Part shown: positions 36,033 to 44,272 of the stretch, in pieces
How positions within the stretch are numbered: position 1 is the stretch's first letter
Layout of the letters: each line of letters opens with the position of its first letter
NCBI GenBank assembly: GCA_009692155.1
Contig: SHZW01000003.1
Span: 79,162-143,161, forward strand
Direction of reading: 5' to 3'
Origin: Nitrospiraceae bacterium
GTDB taxonomy: Bacteria; Nitrospirota; Nitrospiria; Nitrospirales; Nitrospiraceae
DNA: 64,000 nt
The notes under the pieces: generated by a model
The model's input: the letters and a program-made list of their open reading frames with translations, nothing else
Database searches by the model: none
Told to the model about the DNA's origin: nothing
Program-made: the position numbers and the translations under genes

Positions 36033-37110
36033 TTCCCTTGCGGTACGCCAGCATCGCCTCGGCCATCACGTCCCGCACCGGCCCGTCGCGCAACTGGACC
36101 TTTTCCATCTGCCGGGCCAGCAGGCGCCGACGCACTTCCTGCATCCTGACACCCAATGACGTGGTCTCCGTCAACACGACGCCGGCCACTGCATCCGCTT
36201 TCTGCGGCGGCGCAAGCGCGGTCAGGACGATTCCCGGCCGTCCCCGTTTCATGATCACAGGCGCCAGCGTGACGTCCACGGCGCCGGCGGCAAACAGCCG
36301 CGCCATCACCGTCTCGTAAGCCTGCGGGTTGAGATCGTCAAGGTTCGTCTCAAGCTGGACGATGATATCCTGCTCGCCAAGCGTCGCCGGCACCGACTCG
36401 CCAAGAAACACGCGTAACGCGTTCGTCCAGCCGTCTGGGTCGGCCATCCCGGCGCCATAGCCGATCGCCGCAGGCCGCATCATCGGCAGGGAGCAAAAAT
36501 CCTGTGCCAGCACGCTCAGTACGGCCAGCCCTGTCGGCGTCGTCAACTCGCGCGCGGGACCGGCGCTATAGACGGGCAGCCCCCTGGCCAACGCCGCCAC
36601 GGCCGGGCCCGGCACCGGGAGCGTTCCGTGCGCGCACTCGATGGTGCCGGCGCCAAGATTGACGGCGGACGCCGTAATGCGGTCCACCCCAAGCAGGTGG
36701 CACCCCAACAGACTCCCCAACACATCCACCAGCGAGTCCACGACGCCGACTTCGTGAAAATGCACGCGGGAGACCGGTGTCCGATGCGCCCGCGCCTCCG
36801 CTTGCGCCAGACGCTGAAAGACCTCGCGGCCCTGCTCCTTCACACGCCCCGGGAGCCGGCTCGAGGCGATGAGACCCTGGATGCGACGGAGCCCGAACGG
36901 CGCGCTGACCCCGCGCTTGATAATCACATCCACCTTGGTCGCAGGCATCCCGCCGCGCCTGGCTGTGGCCGCGCGCAACACATACCCGCTCAGTTTTACG
37001 GCCTTCAGCCCTTTAGCGAGATCGGCCAACGGAAGACCGACATCCACAAGGGCTCCCAGGACCATGTCGCCGCTGACCCCTGAAAAACAATCGAAGTGGA
37101 GCTGTTTCAC
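36022..37110 (-). CDS. larC: Nickel-pincer cofactor synthesis protein LarC
   Basis: CTP-dependent nickel insertion in synthesis of the nickel-pincer nucleotide, the cofactor of lactate racemase LarA and related epimerases; about 362 residues. Signatures: HFDCFSGVSGDMVLGAL at the start, FHEVGVVDSLVDV, TPTGLAVL, ETNLDDLNPQ. Start is GTG at 37110 with GGAG five bases upstream; a longer reading to 37506 has no family support. Full-length here, not the split form in some species. larB is nearby but divergent; larE and larA are not in this window. Confidence 0.88.
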   Translation of the reverse strand: MKQLHFDCFSGVSGDMVLGALVDVGLPLADLAKGLKAVKLSGYVLRAATARRGGMPATKVDVIIKRGVSAPFGLRRIQGLIASSRLPGRVKEQGREVFQRLAQAEARAHRTPVSRVHFHEVGVVDSLVDVLGSLLGCHLLGVDRITASAVNLGAGTIECAHGTLPVPGPAVAALARGLPVYSAGPARELTTPTGLAVLSVLAQDFCSLPMMRPAAIGYGAGMADPDGWTNALRVFLGESVPATLGEQDIIVQLETNLDDLNPQAYETVMARLFAAGAVDVTLAPVIMKRGRPGIVLTALAPPQKADAVAGVVLTETTSLGVRMQEVRRRLLARQMEKVQLRDGPVRDVMAEAMLAYRKGSKR

Positions 37111-37198
37111 ATCATCTCCGGTTTCACATTGCTCGATGGCGCCCATCTTAACGTAAGCGTCTCGCAGACGGCAACGAGCGTTCAGTAGAGAGTGTTGA

Positions 37199-37255
37199 GC
37201 CGGTTCACTGGCTCGGTCCGAAACGGGCTGAACAGGCTCACCGAGCACAACCGGC
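37199..37255. other. Nested inverted repeat between larC and a secreted-protein gene
   Basis: GCCGGTT (37199-37205) pairs with AACCGGC (37249-37255); inside, CTCGGT (37212-37217) pairs with ACCGAG (37240-37245). In the 234-base divergent region between larC and the gene at 37345; could be a structured leader, operator or repeat. Confidence 0.45.
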
Positions 37256-37344
37256 CAAACGTTCTTCGCTAACGCTGATTGCCGACTGCTGGTCGCGCAT
37301 TGTTGACAGCTCTCAGCTCCTGTGTTATCCACGAACCGATTTCC

Positions 37345-37833
37345 ATGCGGAACTTTTCTCATTGTGTTGTTGTTGCAGGCAGCTTCGCATTGGCTGCCGC
37401 GCTCCTGAGCGCGCCGACCGTCGACGCCAAACGGCCCCCCGCCAACGAGCCCGACCTCCGGATTATCCAGGTGACGATGTCGACCGACTCGTACGTGCCC
37501 GGACAAGGCATGCTGGATGTGGCCGTCGTGATCGAGCTTCCCACCTACCTTGACGGCGAGATACTGCTCGAAGTGTCGTCGCTGATCAGCTCGCCCTCGA
37601 AACGCGCGATGCGATTTCTGGCGAACCGCCAGCCGATGGCCCTGCCGCGGGCCGATGGGGTGTCACGCATCACCGTGACGCTGACGTGGGACGGAACGGA
37701 CCAGCACGAGCAGGTGGTCGGCCAGGGACGGTATGCCTATGAAATCAAGGCAAAGCTGCTGGCGGTAGGAGAGAAAGGGCCGCGGACGTTGATGAACTCC
37801 TGGCCGAAACGGGGCGCGATCGAGATCAAATAG
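37345..37833 (+). CDS. Predicted secreted protein, unknown function
   Basis: A 162-residue protein with a signal peptide (VVVAGSFALAAALLSAPTVDA, cleavage likely near residue 30). The rest is a single beta-rich domain (LRIIQVTMSTDSYVPGQGML, ITVTLTWDGTD, RYAYEIKAKLL) reminiscent of a carbohydrate-binding or immunoglobulin-like module, but I recognise no named family. ATG 37345 places the signal peptide at the start; no strong ribosome site. Divergent from larC and convergent with larB. Confidence 0.65.
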   Translation: MRNFSHCVVVAGSFALAAALLSAPTVDAKRPPANEPDLRIIQVTMSTDSYVPGQGMLDVAVVIELPTYLDGEILLEVSSLISSPSKRAMRFLANRQPMALPRADGVSRITVTLTWDGTDQHEQVVGQGRYAYEIKAKLLAVGEKGPRTLMNSWPKRGAIEIK

Positions 37834-37916
37834 CCACCGGCTAGGGGCCAGTGGCTAGAGGCGAGAGGAAAGACCCCTCGGACCACTAGCCTCGTGCCCC
37901 TTGCCTCTCGCCTAAC
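37833..37916. repeat. Phased heptamer hairpin between the secreted-protein gene and larB
   Basis: Left: GCCACCG, GCTAGGG, GCCAGTG, GCTAGAG, GCGAGAG at 37833-37867. Centre: 14 bases. Right: ACCACTA, GCCTCGT, GCCCCTT, GCCTCTC, GCCTAAC at 37882-37916. All 84 bases keep heptamer phase. The only locus between convergent genes, where it could help termination; the larB C-terminus is encoded in its right arm. Confidence 0.9.
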
Positions 37917-38653
37917 ATATTGATCCGGTGCGCGAGCACGCCGGCTCCGAAGCCGTTGTCGATATTCATGACGCCGACGCCGGCCGCGCAGGAATTCAAC
38001 ATGGTCAATAACGCGGCCAGTCCGCCGAAGTTGGCGCCGTAGCCGCGACTCGTGGGGACCGCAATCACCGGCCGGTCCACCAGCCCTCCCACCACGCTGG
38101 GCAGCACGCCATCCATGCCGGCCACGACGATCAGGACGCGCGCGCGCCGGATCCGCTCATGACGGCCCAGCACGCGATGAATCCCGGCGACACCCACGTC
38201 GAAGATCGTCTCGACACGACTCCCCATGGCCTCTGCTGTGACGCGAGCCTCCTCGGCCACCGGCACATCCGCTGTCCCGGCCGTGACGATCAGAATATCC
38301 CCCGCGAGGGCCGGCTTCTTCCGGTGGACCACCACGGCGCGTGCCGCCTCATGATACTGCGCGCGCCGATCCAGCTTCTTGAACGCCCTGGCCACATCGG
38401 CCGTGACGCGCGTGGCGAGAAGAGGCCCGCCCTTCGCAAGCAATCCGCGCGCGATCGCCACCACTTGAGCGCGCGTCTTCCCCTCGCAAAAAATGACTTC
38501 CGGAAACCCCTGGCGGAGTGCGCGGTGATGGTCGAGGGAGGCAAAACCGAGGTCCTCGTAGGGAAGGGTCTGGAGACGTTCCAGCGCGGCCGTCTTTGAC
38601 AGACGACCGGCTTGCAGGTCGCGCAGCAGTTTCTCGATCCGCTCGCGGGTCAT
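37886..38653 (-). CDS. larB: Nickel-pincer cofactor biosynthesis protein LarB
   Basis: PurE-like carboxylase that carboxylates and hydrolyses nicotinic acid adenine dinucleotide in the first step of nickel-pincer nucleotide synthesis; 255 residues. Family segments: DHHRALRQGFPEVIFCEGKT, VTAGTADVPVAEEA, VVAGMDGVLPSVVGGLV, VPTSRGYGANFGGL. Translationally coupled to gpsA (four-base overlap). The final residues (ERQGARG) come from a repeat array. Confidence 0.9.
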   Translation of the reverse strand: MTRERIEKLLRDLQAGRLSKTAALERLQTLPYEDLGFASLDHHRALRQGFPEVIFCEGKTRAQVVAIARGLLAKGGPLLATRVTADVARAFKKLDRRAQYHEAARAVVVHRKKPALAGDILIVTAGTADVPVAEEARVTAEAMGSRVETIFDVGVAGIHRVLGRHERIRRARVLIVVAGMDGVLPSVVGGLVDRPVIAVPTSRGYGANFGGLAALLTMLNSCAAGVGVMNIDNGFGAGVLAHRINMLGERQGARG

Positions 38654-39684
38654 TTGCCGGTTTGCTCCGCCTCATCGCGGGCTGCGCGCTCCATCAGCTC
38701 CATTACAGATTGGCGGGACAGTTTCCCAGCAAACAGCACCTGGCAGACTTCCTGGACGATCGGCATGTCCACTTTGTGCTTCTTGGCCAGGCCGAGGGCC
38801 GCCCGCGCGGTCCGCACGCCTTCGGCCACCGTGCGCGTGTCCTTGAGCACTTCCTCCAGCGTATCGCCCTGCGCCAGCTTCACGCCGACGCTGTAATTGC
38901 GGCTCAACGCTCCGGTGGCAGTCAGGATCAGATCGCCGAGTCCCGACAAGCCGTAGAAGGTACGTGGGTCGGCCTTCATCGCCGTCCCGAGGCGGACCAT
39001 CTCGGCCAGCCCGCGTGTGATCAAGGCGGCCCGCGCATCGTGGCCGAGCTTCAAGCCGTCCACGACGCCGGCTGCGATCGCGATCACATTCTTCAACGCT
39101 CCGCCGAGTTGCACGCCGACCATGTCGGTCGACGCATAGATTCGGAAGGTCGGCGTCATGAGCAGTCCCTGCACGCGTTTGACCAGCATCGGCTCCTGCC
39201 CGGCCAGCGTCACGGCAGTCGGCAGCCCTTTGCTGACCTCCTGCGCGAAGCTCGGTCCGGACAACACCATGACCGCGCGATCCATCGTCGGCAGCAGCAA
39301 TTCCTTCATCACATCCGACATCAATAAAAGCGTGTCTTCCTCGATTCCCTTCGTGGCGCTGACGAACCCCACCGGCGCAGAGAGCAGCGCCGTCATCTGG
39401 CTCAGCACCGCGCGGGCCGCGTGTGACGGCACGGCGAAGATGACAAGTGTTGTCTGATGCATGGCGTCCGGCAGCGCGCCGGTTGGCATGATGTTCTGAT
39501 GCAGTTTGACGCCGGGGAAAAAGACGGTGTTCTCGCGTTTATTGCGGATCGCATCCACCACCTCACGCTCGTGGGCCCAGAGCTTGACCGGCATGCCCTT
39601 GGTGGCCAGCAGGTTGGCCAGCGCCGTACCCCAGGCGCCGGCGCCGATCACAGCCACTTTCTGCGACTCCGGACCGATCTGCAT
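38650..39684 (-). CDS. gpsA: Glycerol-3-phosphate dehydrogenase (NAD(P)+)
   Basis: Reduces dihydroxyacetone phosphate to sn-glycerol 3-phosphate, the backbone of phospholipids; about 344 residues. Rossmann motif GAGAWGTALA just after the start, FAVPSHAARAVL, VLSGPSFAQEV, the catalytic Lys region LGGALKNVIAIAAG, and FYGLSGLGDLILTATG. I use ATG 39684; an in-frame GTG at 39729 would add 15 residues and neither has a strong ribosome site. Overlaps larB by four bases. Confidence 0.93.
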   Translation of the reverse strand: MQIGPESQKVAVIGAGAWGTALANLLATKGMPVKLWAHEREVVDAIRNKRENTVFFPGVKLHQNIMPTGALPDAMHQTTLVIFAVPSHAARAVLSQMTALLSAPVGFVSATKGIEEDTLLLMSDVMKELLLPTMDRAVMVLSGPSFAQEVSKGLPTAVTLAGQEPMLVKRVQGLLMTPTFRIYASTDMVGVQLGGALKNVIAIAAGVVDGLKLGHDARAALITRGLAEMVRLGTAMKADPRTFYGLSGLGDLILTATGALSRNYSVGVKLAQGDTLEEVLKDTRTVAEGVRTARAALGLAKKHKVDMPIVQEVCQVLFAGKLSRQSVMELMERAARDEAEQTGK

Positions 39685-39890
39685 CGTGATGGATTGTTCG
39701 TGCGCGCCGTCTTGCTTCTTGGGAGCCACTCAAATTCTTTTCTGGAAATTGCCTCCGACAGAACGCGGTAACTCAAACACGATTATGAAGCTCGCCTGCG
39801 GCCGTGTCAATGAACCGCCACGCCCAAGGTTGGCATTCCGATGTAAGGCAGTGTACGGTAGGTCCACTTAACTCTCTGAGGTAACCGCAC

Positions 39891-40247
39891 ATGAAAATCT
39901 GCATCACCTGCAGCCAGGAACTCTCTGACGACCACCGCTACTGCACGCGATGCGGCCGGCCGCAACTCCCCGCCTCGTCTCCGAATGTGACGCAGCCGGG
40001 TGGATCCGAGATGGAAGAAATGAACATCACGGCACTGTATGCGATGATCGGCGCGCTGATTCTGGCGCTGCTCGTCCCACCGTGGGAAACCCCGCCGGGC
40101 GTGCCGCCAGAATTCCTGGGTTTCCATTTTTATTGGAGCCCGCCCGAACCGGATGCCGTCGTCAGCCGGCTCATGATGACCATCGAGCTGACCACCATCG
40201 GCATCGCCGGGTTGTATTTCTCGTGGCTTCTCCGAAAGAAGCACTGA
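39891..40247 (+). CDS. Zinc-ribbon membrane protein, unknown function
   Basis: A 118-residue protein. The N-terminus holds a CxxC pair (CITC) and a second pair (CTRC) forming a zinc ribbon, residues 4-21; two hydrophobic helices follow (about 48-64 and 95-112). GAGG lies nine bases before the ATG. This small ribbon-plus-helices layout is common in proteins of unknown role. Divergent from gpsA. Confidence 0.7.
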   Translation: MKICITCSQELSDDHRYCTRCGRPQLPASSPNVTQPGGSEMEEMNITALYAMIGALILALLVPPWETPPGVPPEFLGFHFYWSPPEPDAVVSRLMMTIELTTIGIAGLYFSWLLRKKH

Positions 40248-40263
40248 GACGGGAGGAATAGAT

Positions 40264-40794
40264 ATGTATTTATGGAAAACGAGTGCTCTGGCTGAAGATC
40301 TCAATGGTGGCCGAGTATCGCAGCTAGAAAAAATGAAATATTTGATTATGTTCACCCTGCTCAGCTCATGTGCTTTTGATATGCTCTTGTGGTGGTTTGC
40401 AGAAGAGTCTGAGCCCATTAGGGTCGCTTACGAGATGGCATTTTGGCCTGTTGGTATTGCACTGATCATCGGAGGAACTAGACTTTGCTATCAAGCTAAC
40501 CTGCAAGGAGACGGCAGAGAGTTCCTGGACAGGTTCGTTTGTCTTAATTGTCCTATTTTTATTCGACTAGGTGCGCTTACGGTGGCTGCTTTCTCCATCT
40601 ATCTAACTATAGGATTTTCTCTCGAAGGCAGCGATTTTGATCCTTTCCCTGAAAGTCACATGAAGGATCTTGCGTTCAATATTTTTTCTATCGTATTCCA
40701 ACTCCTCTACTTTTGGCGAGTTCGCCATCACCTTTTGAAGATTTCCTACCCTATCGACGAATCAAATCCTCTTTCCCCCTCAGCAACAGTCTAG
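40264..40794 (+). CDS. AT-rich four-helix membrane protein, unknown function
   Basis: A 176-residue protein with about four hydrophobic segments and a CLNC pair in one loop. The ATG is preceded by GGGAGGAATAGAT, a strong ribosome site. The gene is much more AT-rich than its neighbours and uses codons such as TTA and ATA rarely used around it, so it looks acquired. It lies 16 bases after the zinc-ribbon gene and is bounded downstream by a repeat element. I do not recognise the family. Confidence 0.65.
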   Translation: MYLWKTSALAEDLNGGRVSQLEKMKYLIMFTLLSSCAFDMLLWWFAEESEPIRVAYEMAFWPVGIALIIGGTRLCYQANLQGDGREFLDRFVCLNCPIFIRLGALTVAAFSIYLTIGFSLEGSDFDPFPESHMKDLAFNIFSIVFQLLYFWRVRHHLLKISYPIDESNPLSPSATV

Positions 40795-40808
40795 GATCAT
40801 GTTCCCGA

Positions 40809-40930
40809 GGCTGCTCAAAACGGCTTTCCAACAAGGCCGCAGGGAGTCCGGCGACTGAGGCATACGTTTTTCTGTATGTCGCAAGGAGACGGGTGACCGA
40901 GAACGAAGTTGGAGGTCGTTTTCAGCAGCC
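40809..40930. repeat. Inverted-repeat element between an AT-rich gene and truD
   Basis: A 122-base element with imperfect ~23-base terminal inverted repeats: 40809-40832 (starts GGCTGCTCAAAACG) and 40908-40930 (ends CGTTTTCAGCAGCC), plus an inner GCATAC/GTATGT stem around 40861-40879. It ends just before the truD stop. From memory, elements starting and ending like this are frequent in Nitrospira genomes; not checked. A right-half relative lies at 54269-54296. Confidence 0.7.
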
Positions 40931-40931
40931 G

Positions 40932-41975
40932 TTAAGCGGTTTTCATCAATTCCCGCAGAACATTGGTCGCATAACCGCCCGGCGGCAACGTGAATGAGAC
41001 CGTCAGCGCATCTCCCTGGATCGACCAGTCCGGGTTCTCCAGCCTGACGCGCAGGGCGCGGCGTTCGCCGCGAAACCCGCAGGCCTTCCCGGCTTCCTGT
41101 AACGATTCTGGCGTGGCGTCGAACTCGGCGGCCACCGCCCGTTCTATTTCACCAGGCTCGCCGTCAGCCCACGACGCTCGCGAGCCGAATAAGAGACCAG
41201 TCGGACTGATCTCAAACGCATCGGCCCGTTTTTGTTCCGCCTCGACATCTTCAACCTGAAAACAGGCACCGTTGACGTGCTTCATTGCCCAGTCCCCGGC
41301 CAATATCCGGTCGATCCGGTCGATCCGTTTCGTCAGGATGCGATTGAATACAATGGACTGGTAGGCATTGAGATACCAGATGCGCTTGGAGCGTGGCATC
41401 CTGGCGCGCCGTTTCTCGTCGTAGAGCAAGGCGGCCCCGACTTCGTAATTGGTGCCGTCGCGGCCCTGCCGCTGCGGCCCAAAAAAATTGGGCACGCCGC
41501 GCCGCGTTAATTCCTCCATCATCGCCGGGACCACCGCCGAGGCTGCCGGCTCGATCTTCCGAATCACGAGACGGAACGTATTGCCGGCATGATGCCCGGT
41601 CCGGAGCCGATTGCGGTGACGGCCCAGAATGGTGAGCGAGAGAATTTGCTCGTCAGGAGTAATTCGCGCGACCGTCTCCGGTGTCGCGTGCTGGAGCGAG
41701 ACCATCTGGGTCGTCACCGCGCGGGCGTCTTTCAGACCGGCCACACCGATGCTCTGAGCTTTGATCCCAAGCGTGGAAGAGAGCCGCGACACGAGCTGCG
41801 GCGTAGAGAGTCCGCGCTTGGTGATGGACACATAGAGGTGCTCGCCTTGCCCGCATGGGAGGTAGAGCGGTTTCTCCTCGACACGGAAATCCTCCGGCGT
41901 GGTCCGAATCACACCTCCGATGCCGGCCACGGCATGGGTCAGATAGGGCAGGGTCTCTTCAACTCTCGTGGGCAT
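40932..41975 (-). CDS. truD: tRNA pseudouridine(13) synthase TruD
   Basis: Isomerises uridine 13 of tRNA(Glu) to pseudouridine, 347 residues. TruD signatures: catalytic Asp in AGLKDARAVTTQ, GNTFRLVIRKI, VPNFFGPQRQG, and PGGYATNVLRELMK at the C-terminus. The start MPTRVEETLPYLTHA at 41975 is accepted. The stop sits just outside the inverted-repeat element. Divergent from the EF-hand gene. Confidence 0.93.
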   Translation of the reverse strand: MPTRVEETLPYLTHAVAGIGGVIRTTPEDFRVEEKPLYLPCGQGEHLYVSITKRGLSTPQLVSRLSSTLGIKAQSIGVAGLKDARAVTTQMVSLQHATPETVARITPDEQILSLTILGRHRNRLRTGHHAGNTFRLVIRKIEPAASAVVPAMMEELTRRGVPNFFGPQRQGRDGTNYEVGAALLYDEKRRARMPRSKRIWYLNAYQSIVFNRILTKRIDRIDRILAGDWAMKHVNGACFQVEDVEAEQKRADAFEISPTGLLFGSRASWADGEPGEIERAVAAEFDATPESLQEAGKACGFRGERRALRVRLENPDWSIQGDALTVSFTLPPGGYATNVLRELMKTA

Positions 41976-41991
41976 GGTTCTCGTCCAATGT

Positions 41992-41997
41992 TATACT
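41992..41997 (+). promoter_or_regulatory. Candidate -10 box for the EF-hand gene
   Basis: TATACT ends nine bases before the ATG at 42007, which would leave a leader of only about three bases. The -35 (TGGGCA at 41969, 17-base spacing) is weak. Confidence 0.35.
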
Positions 41998-42006
41998 GTG
42001 CGCGTC

Positions 42007-42642
42007 ATGTCATCACAACGGGTCAGCGCAGGTATCGTAGCATGGTCCGCCGGCCTGTGGCTGTGGTGGCCGGGCCTGGTCGCGGCTCAATCCCTGGCCC
42101 TGGACGTCTTTCAGGGGTTCACGGGACACATCGAACGGCAAATTCATCGGGACAAGCAAAGCTTTGTCGACGCGCAAACCTGCACCGAGTGGTTTTACAA
42201 ACAACAGAAGAAACCCGGCCAACCAAAAACCGAGGGGATCGTGTTTTCAGGCCGGCAGCCGACTGTTCGTCCAGCCGTCCAAACATCGGACTGTCCCGCC
42301 CGCTATCCTGATGGACTGACTGCCGCGCGGGAAGATTTCAGTTCAACCCAGTCAGCCCTGTCGCTGAGCCTGACCTTTTACCAATTCGCGCTGGTAGGCG
42401 ACCGTAACGACGACGGGCGCTACAACGCCGCTGAGCTGCAGGACATGCTGGAATCATTCGGGCTCTCATACGATGGAAGTCATCCTGCCTCGACCTATGT
42501 GACTTACCTGACGTCCACTTTCGACGGACTCCATAAAGCCGGCGGCCTCGAACGTCTCATGACCAGCATGGGCACGCTCTACGACAAGGGCTATCGCCTA
42601 ACTCCCAAAGACCGCAGCACGCTCGACCAGATTACAAAATAA
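42007..42642 (+). CDS. Secreted EF-hand-like protein, unknown function
   Basis: A 211-residue protein with a signal peptide (hydrophobic to about residue 27, AAQS after it). It contains one textbook EF-hand calcium loop near residue 137, DRNDDGRYNAAE, with acidic residues at loop positions 1, 5 and 12, Asn at 3 and Gly at 6. No other known domain. Periplasmic calcium binding is likely; a partner is not evident. ATG 42007 starts the signal peptide; the frame to 41968 overlaps truD's leader. Ends just before a palindromic element. Confidence 0.7.
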   Translation: MSSQRVSAGIVAWSAGLWLWWPGLVAAQSLALDVFQGFTGHIERQIHRDKQSFVDAQTCTEWFYKQQKKPGQPKTEGIVFSGRQPTVRPAVQTSDCPARYPDGLTAAREDFSSTQSALSLSLTFYQFALVGDRNDDGRYNAAELQDMLESFGLSYDGSHPASTYVTYLTSTFDGLHKAGGLERLMTSMGTLYDKGYRLTPKDRSTLDQITK

Positions 42643-42644
42643 GA

Positions 42645-42824
42645 GGCGGGGTGGCATGCCCTTCCGCTTCAGCGCCTCTCGGAACGGCCCTTTCGGACTT
42701 TGCCAGGCGGAAGCCTTCGGAAATTCCTTCGCGGACTCAGTCAGTTTCCGCTTTCCTTCCTGGCAAAGTCTCGATGGGCACCCCGTTCCTCCAGCGAATT
42801 CCGCTCAGGGTATGACACCCCGCC
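42645..42824. repeat. 180-bp nested palindromic element
   Basis: Outer arms 42645-42659 (GGCGGGGTGGCATGC) and 42810-42824 (GTATGACACCCCGCC) pair with two mismatches. Inner arms GACTTTGCCAGG (42696-42707) and CCTGGCAAAGTC (42759-42770) pair perfectly over 12 bases, with a further GCGGAA/TTTCCGC pairing inside. No open frame of interest. It could be a MITE-like element or a structured RNA. Confidence 0.7.
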
Positions 42825-42846
42825 AGCAAGTCCTCAGCAAATAAAA

Positions 42847-42898
42847 AATAGTAAGGCGACAGGCCGCTACAAGCCTGTCGCCTTTCTATTTTCTTTTT
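42847..42898. terminator. Strong bidirectional intrinsic terminator
   Basis: GGCGACAGGC (42855-42864) and GCCTGTCGCC (42873-42882) form a perfect 10-bp stem with an 8-base loop, extended outward by AATAG-AAGG/CCTT-CTATT pairing. T-rich on the right and A-rich on the left, so it can work in both directions. From here to 43092 (~195 bases) I see nothing recognisable. Confidence 0.9.
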
Positions 42899-43092
42899 GG
42901 CGGCTGGAAGGGATGAACTCGGAGGCGTTTGGCATGGCGAGGCCGGGATGCCGGGGGCTGTGGGGCGCCGCGAGCCGTTCTGCTGGTCCGGTAAGGCGAG
43001 CGGCCAACAGTACGACGTGAATGGCCGTGAGAGATCAACGCATCATGCCGACGCCGGAGCAGTTTGCCCTTCGTCAGCCGCTGTCCTTTTGA

Positions 43093-43737
43093 TTACTCCA
43101 TTCTCTCTAATGCTTCCCGGCACCGGCTCCTCACCGTCTGATCCCAATCCTCCGTCGCCATCTGCTCCAGCTTGGCCTTCGCCTCACTTGCCCGCATCCG
43201 TCCCAACCCCAATGCCGCCTGCGACCGCACCCACCAATGGTCGTCGTCGAGTACCGTCATCAGGGTAGGCACGACAGAAGGGTCCCGCACCACACTGAGA
43301 TAGCTGGCCGCCATGCCGCGCGTCCGATGCTGTTTGTCCCCCACGGCCGACTTCAGCGTCCGGCCGAAGATCTCCAGGAAATCCTTCGCCACCGCTTCCA
43401 GCCCTTTGAGTCTGTATTCATTCAGTTCGATCAGCTCGCAGGCCAGGTCAAACCGTTTCCCCGGCGAGGTCTCCCGCTGGAACTGCGCCAGGAGCGTCGC
43501 ACGCTCCTTACGGACGGCTCTGCGCCGGCGAATCCAACCCACAATCCGCCAGACCACGAACAGCGCCGCAACTGTCAGCGCGACCAGCGGTACTGCCTGT
43601 TCGACGATCACATCCTGAATGTCCGGTGTGAGGCGCTTCCAGATCCATACTCCGGTAATGACGAGACCGACAATGAGCAGCGCGACCGTCGGATTCGCCT
43701 GGCCCTTTTCTGTCCCGTGGATCATAGCGCGCATCAT
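43093..43737 (-). CDS. Membrane-anchored HEAT-repeat protein
   Basis: About 214 residues. Two hydrophobic segments near the N-terminus (VALLIVGLVITGVWIW and VPLVALTVAALFVVWRIVGW) separated by a short acidic stretch, a basic coiled region (RRRRAVRKERATLL), then PBS-lyase/HEAT-type helical repeats at the C-terminus (RGMAASYLSVVRDPSVVPTL, WVRSQAALGLGRM). HEAT repeats mediate protein contact; no specific partner is evident. ATG 43737 is chosen among closely spaced Met codons; divergent from the marR-like gene. Confidence 0.75.
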   Translation of the reverse strand: MMRAMIHGTEKGQANPTVALLIVGLVITGVWIWKRLTPDIQDVIVEQAVPLVALTVAALFVVWRIVGWIRRRRAVRKERATLLAQFQRETSPGKRFDLACELIELNEYRLKGLEAVAKDFLEIFGRTLKSAVGDKQHRTRGMAASYLSVVRDPSVVPTLMTVLDDDHWWVRSQAALGLGRMRASEAKAKLEQMATEDWDQTVRSRCREALERME

Positions 43738-43783
43738 AGGTCGTAGCCGGCACCCCGTCAACGCGCGCGCAACTGACAGCACA

Positions 43784-43813
43784 TTGACACTTCATTCTAA
43801 CTAGGACTATCAT
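43784..43813 (+). promoter_or_regulatory. Candidate promoter of marR-nitroreductase operon (leaderless)
   Basis: TTGACA at 43784-43789, an 18-base spacer, TATCAT at 43808-43813. The ATG at 43820 is at the expected +1, so the transcript would be leaderless; no Shine-Dalgarno is visible. Confidence 0.55.
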
Positions 43814-43819
43814 GTCGGC

Positions 43820-44272
43820 ATGGACCTCCCGCATCTCAAAGACGATCCCTATCTTAAAATCCTCCGGCCGCTGGTCGAAGCCTATCTGGCTTTTTGGCTG
43901 GTGGACAGCCGGCACATCAAGTCCCTGAAGCTGACCCCGTCGCAGTTCGACGTCATCGTCACCCTGGGCGACACCGACGGCATGACCTGCGCCGAGTTAT
44001 CCAACGCCACACTGGTGACGAAGGGCACGTTGACCGGCGTGTTGGACCGGCTGGTCGCCAAGGGATTGATCAAGCGGGAAACCGTCTCCGGTGACCGACG
44101 CTGCACCAGGATCAAACTGACTGAGAAGGGCGAGGTACTGTTTCGCAAGGTCTTCGCCGCCCACATCGCCCACATCAAGCCGTTTTTCGAGCGGGCGCTG
44201 AGCCAAAAAGACGTCGAGCAAATGCGGACGCTGCTGCTTCGCATCCGCGATAGTTTCCAGGAGGTGGGATAA
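43820..44272 (+). CDS. MarR family transcriptional regulator
   Basis: A 150-residue dimeric winged-helix regulator. HTH in LTPSQFDVIVTLGDTDGMTCAELSN and recognition region TKGTLTGVLDRLVAKGLI, then the wing GDRRCTRIKLTEKG. MarR proteins usually repress their own operon and are released by small phenolic or oxidant ligands. Here it directly precedes a nitroreductase-family gene on the same transcript, the likely target. The next gene follows with no gap. Confidence 0.88.
   Translation: MDLPHLKDDPYLKILRPLVEAYLAFWLVDSRHIKSLKLTPSQFDVIVTLGDTDGMTCAELSNATLVTKGTLTGVLDRLVAKGLIKRETVSGDRRCTRIKLTEKGEVLFRKVFAAHIAHIKPFFERALSQKDVEQMRTLLLRIRDSFQEVG

Noticed and set aside
37930..37945. GCGCGAGCAC inside larB as a third copy of the structured element
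   Set aside because: It encodes a conserved part of LarB (RVLAHRINM) and no other core motif is nearby.
42656..43020. Short open frames in the palindromic region after the EF-hand gene
   Set aside because: No ribosome sites, and they run through the palindrome and terminator.
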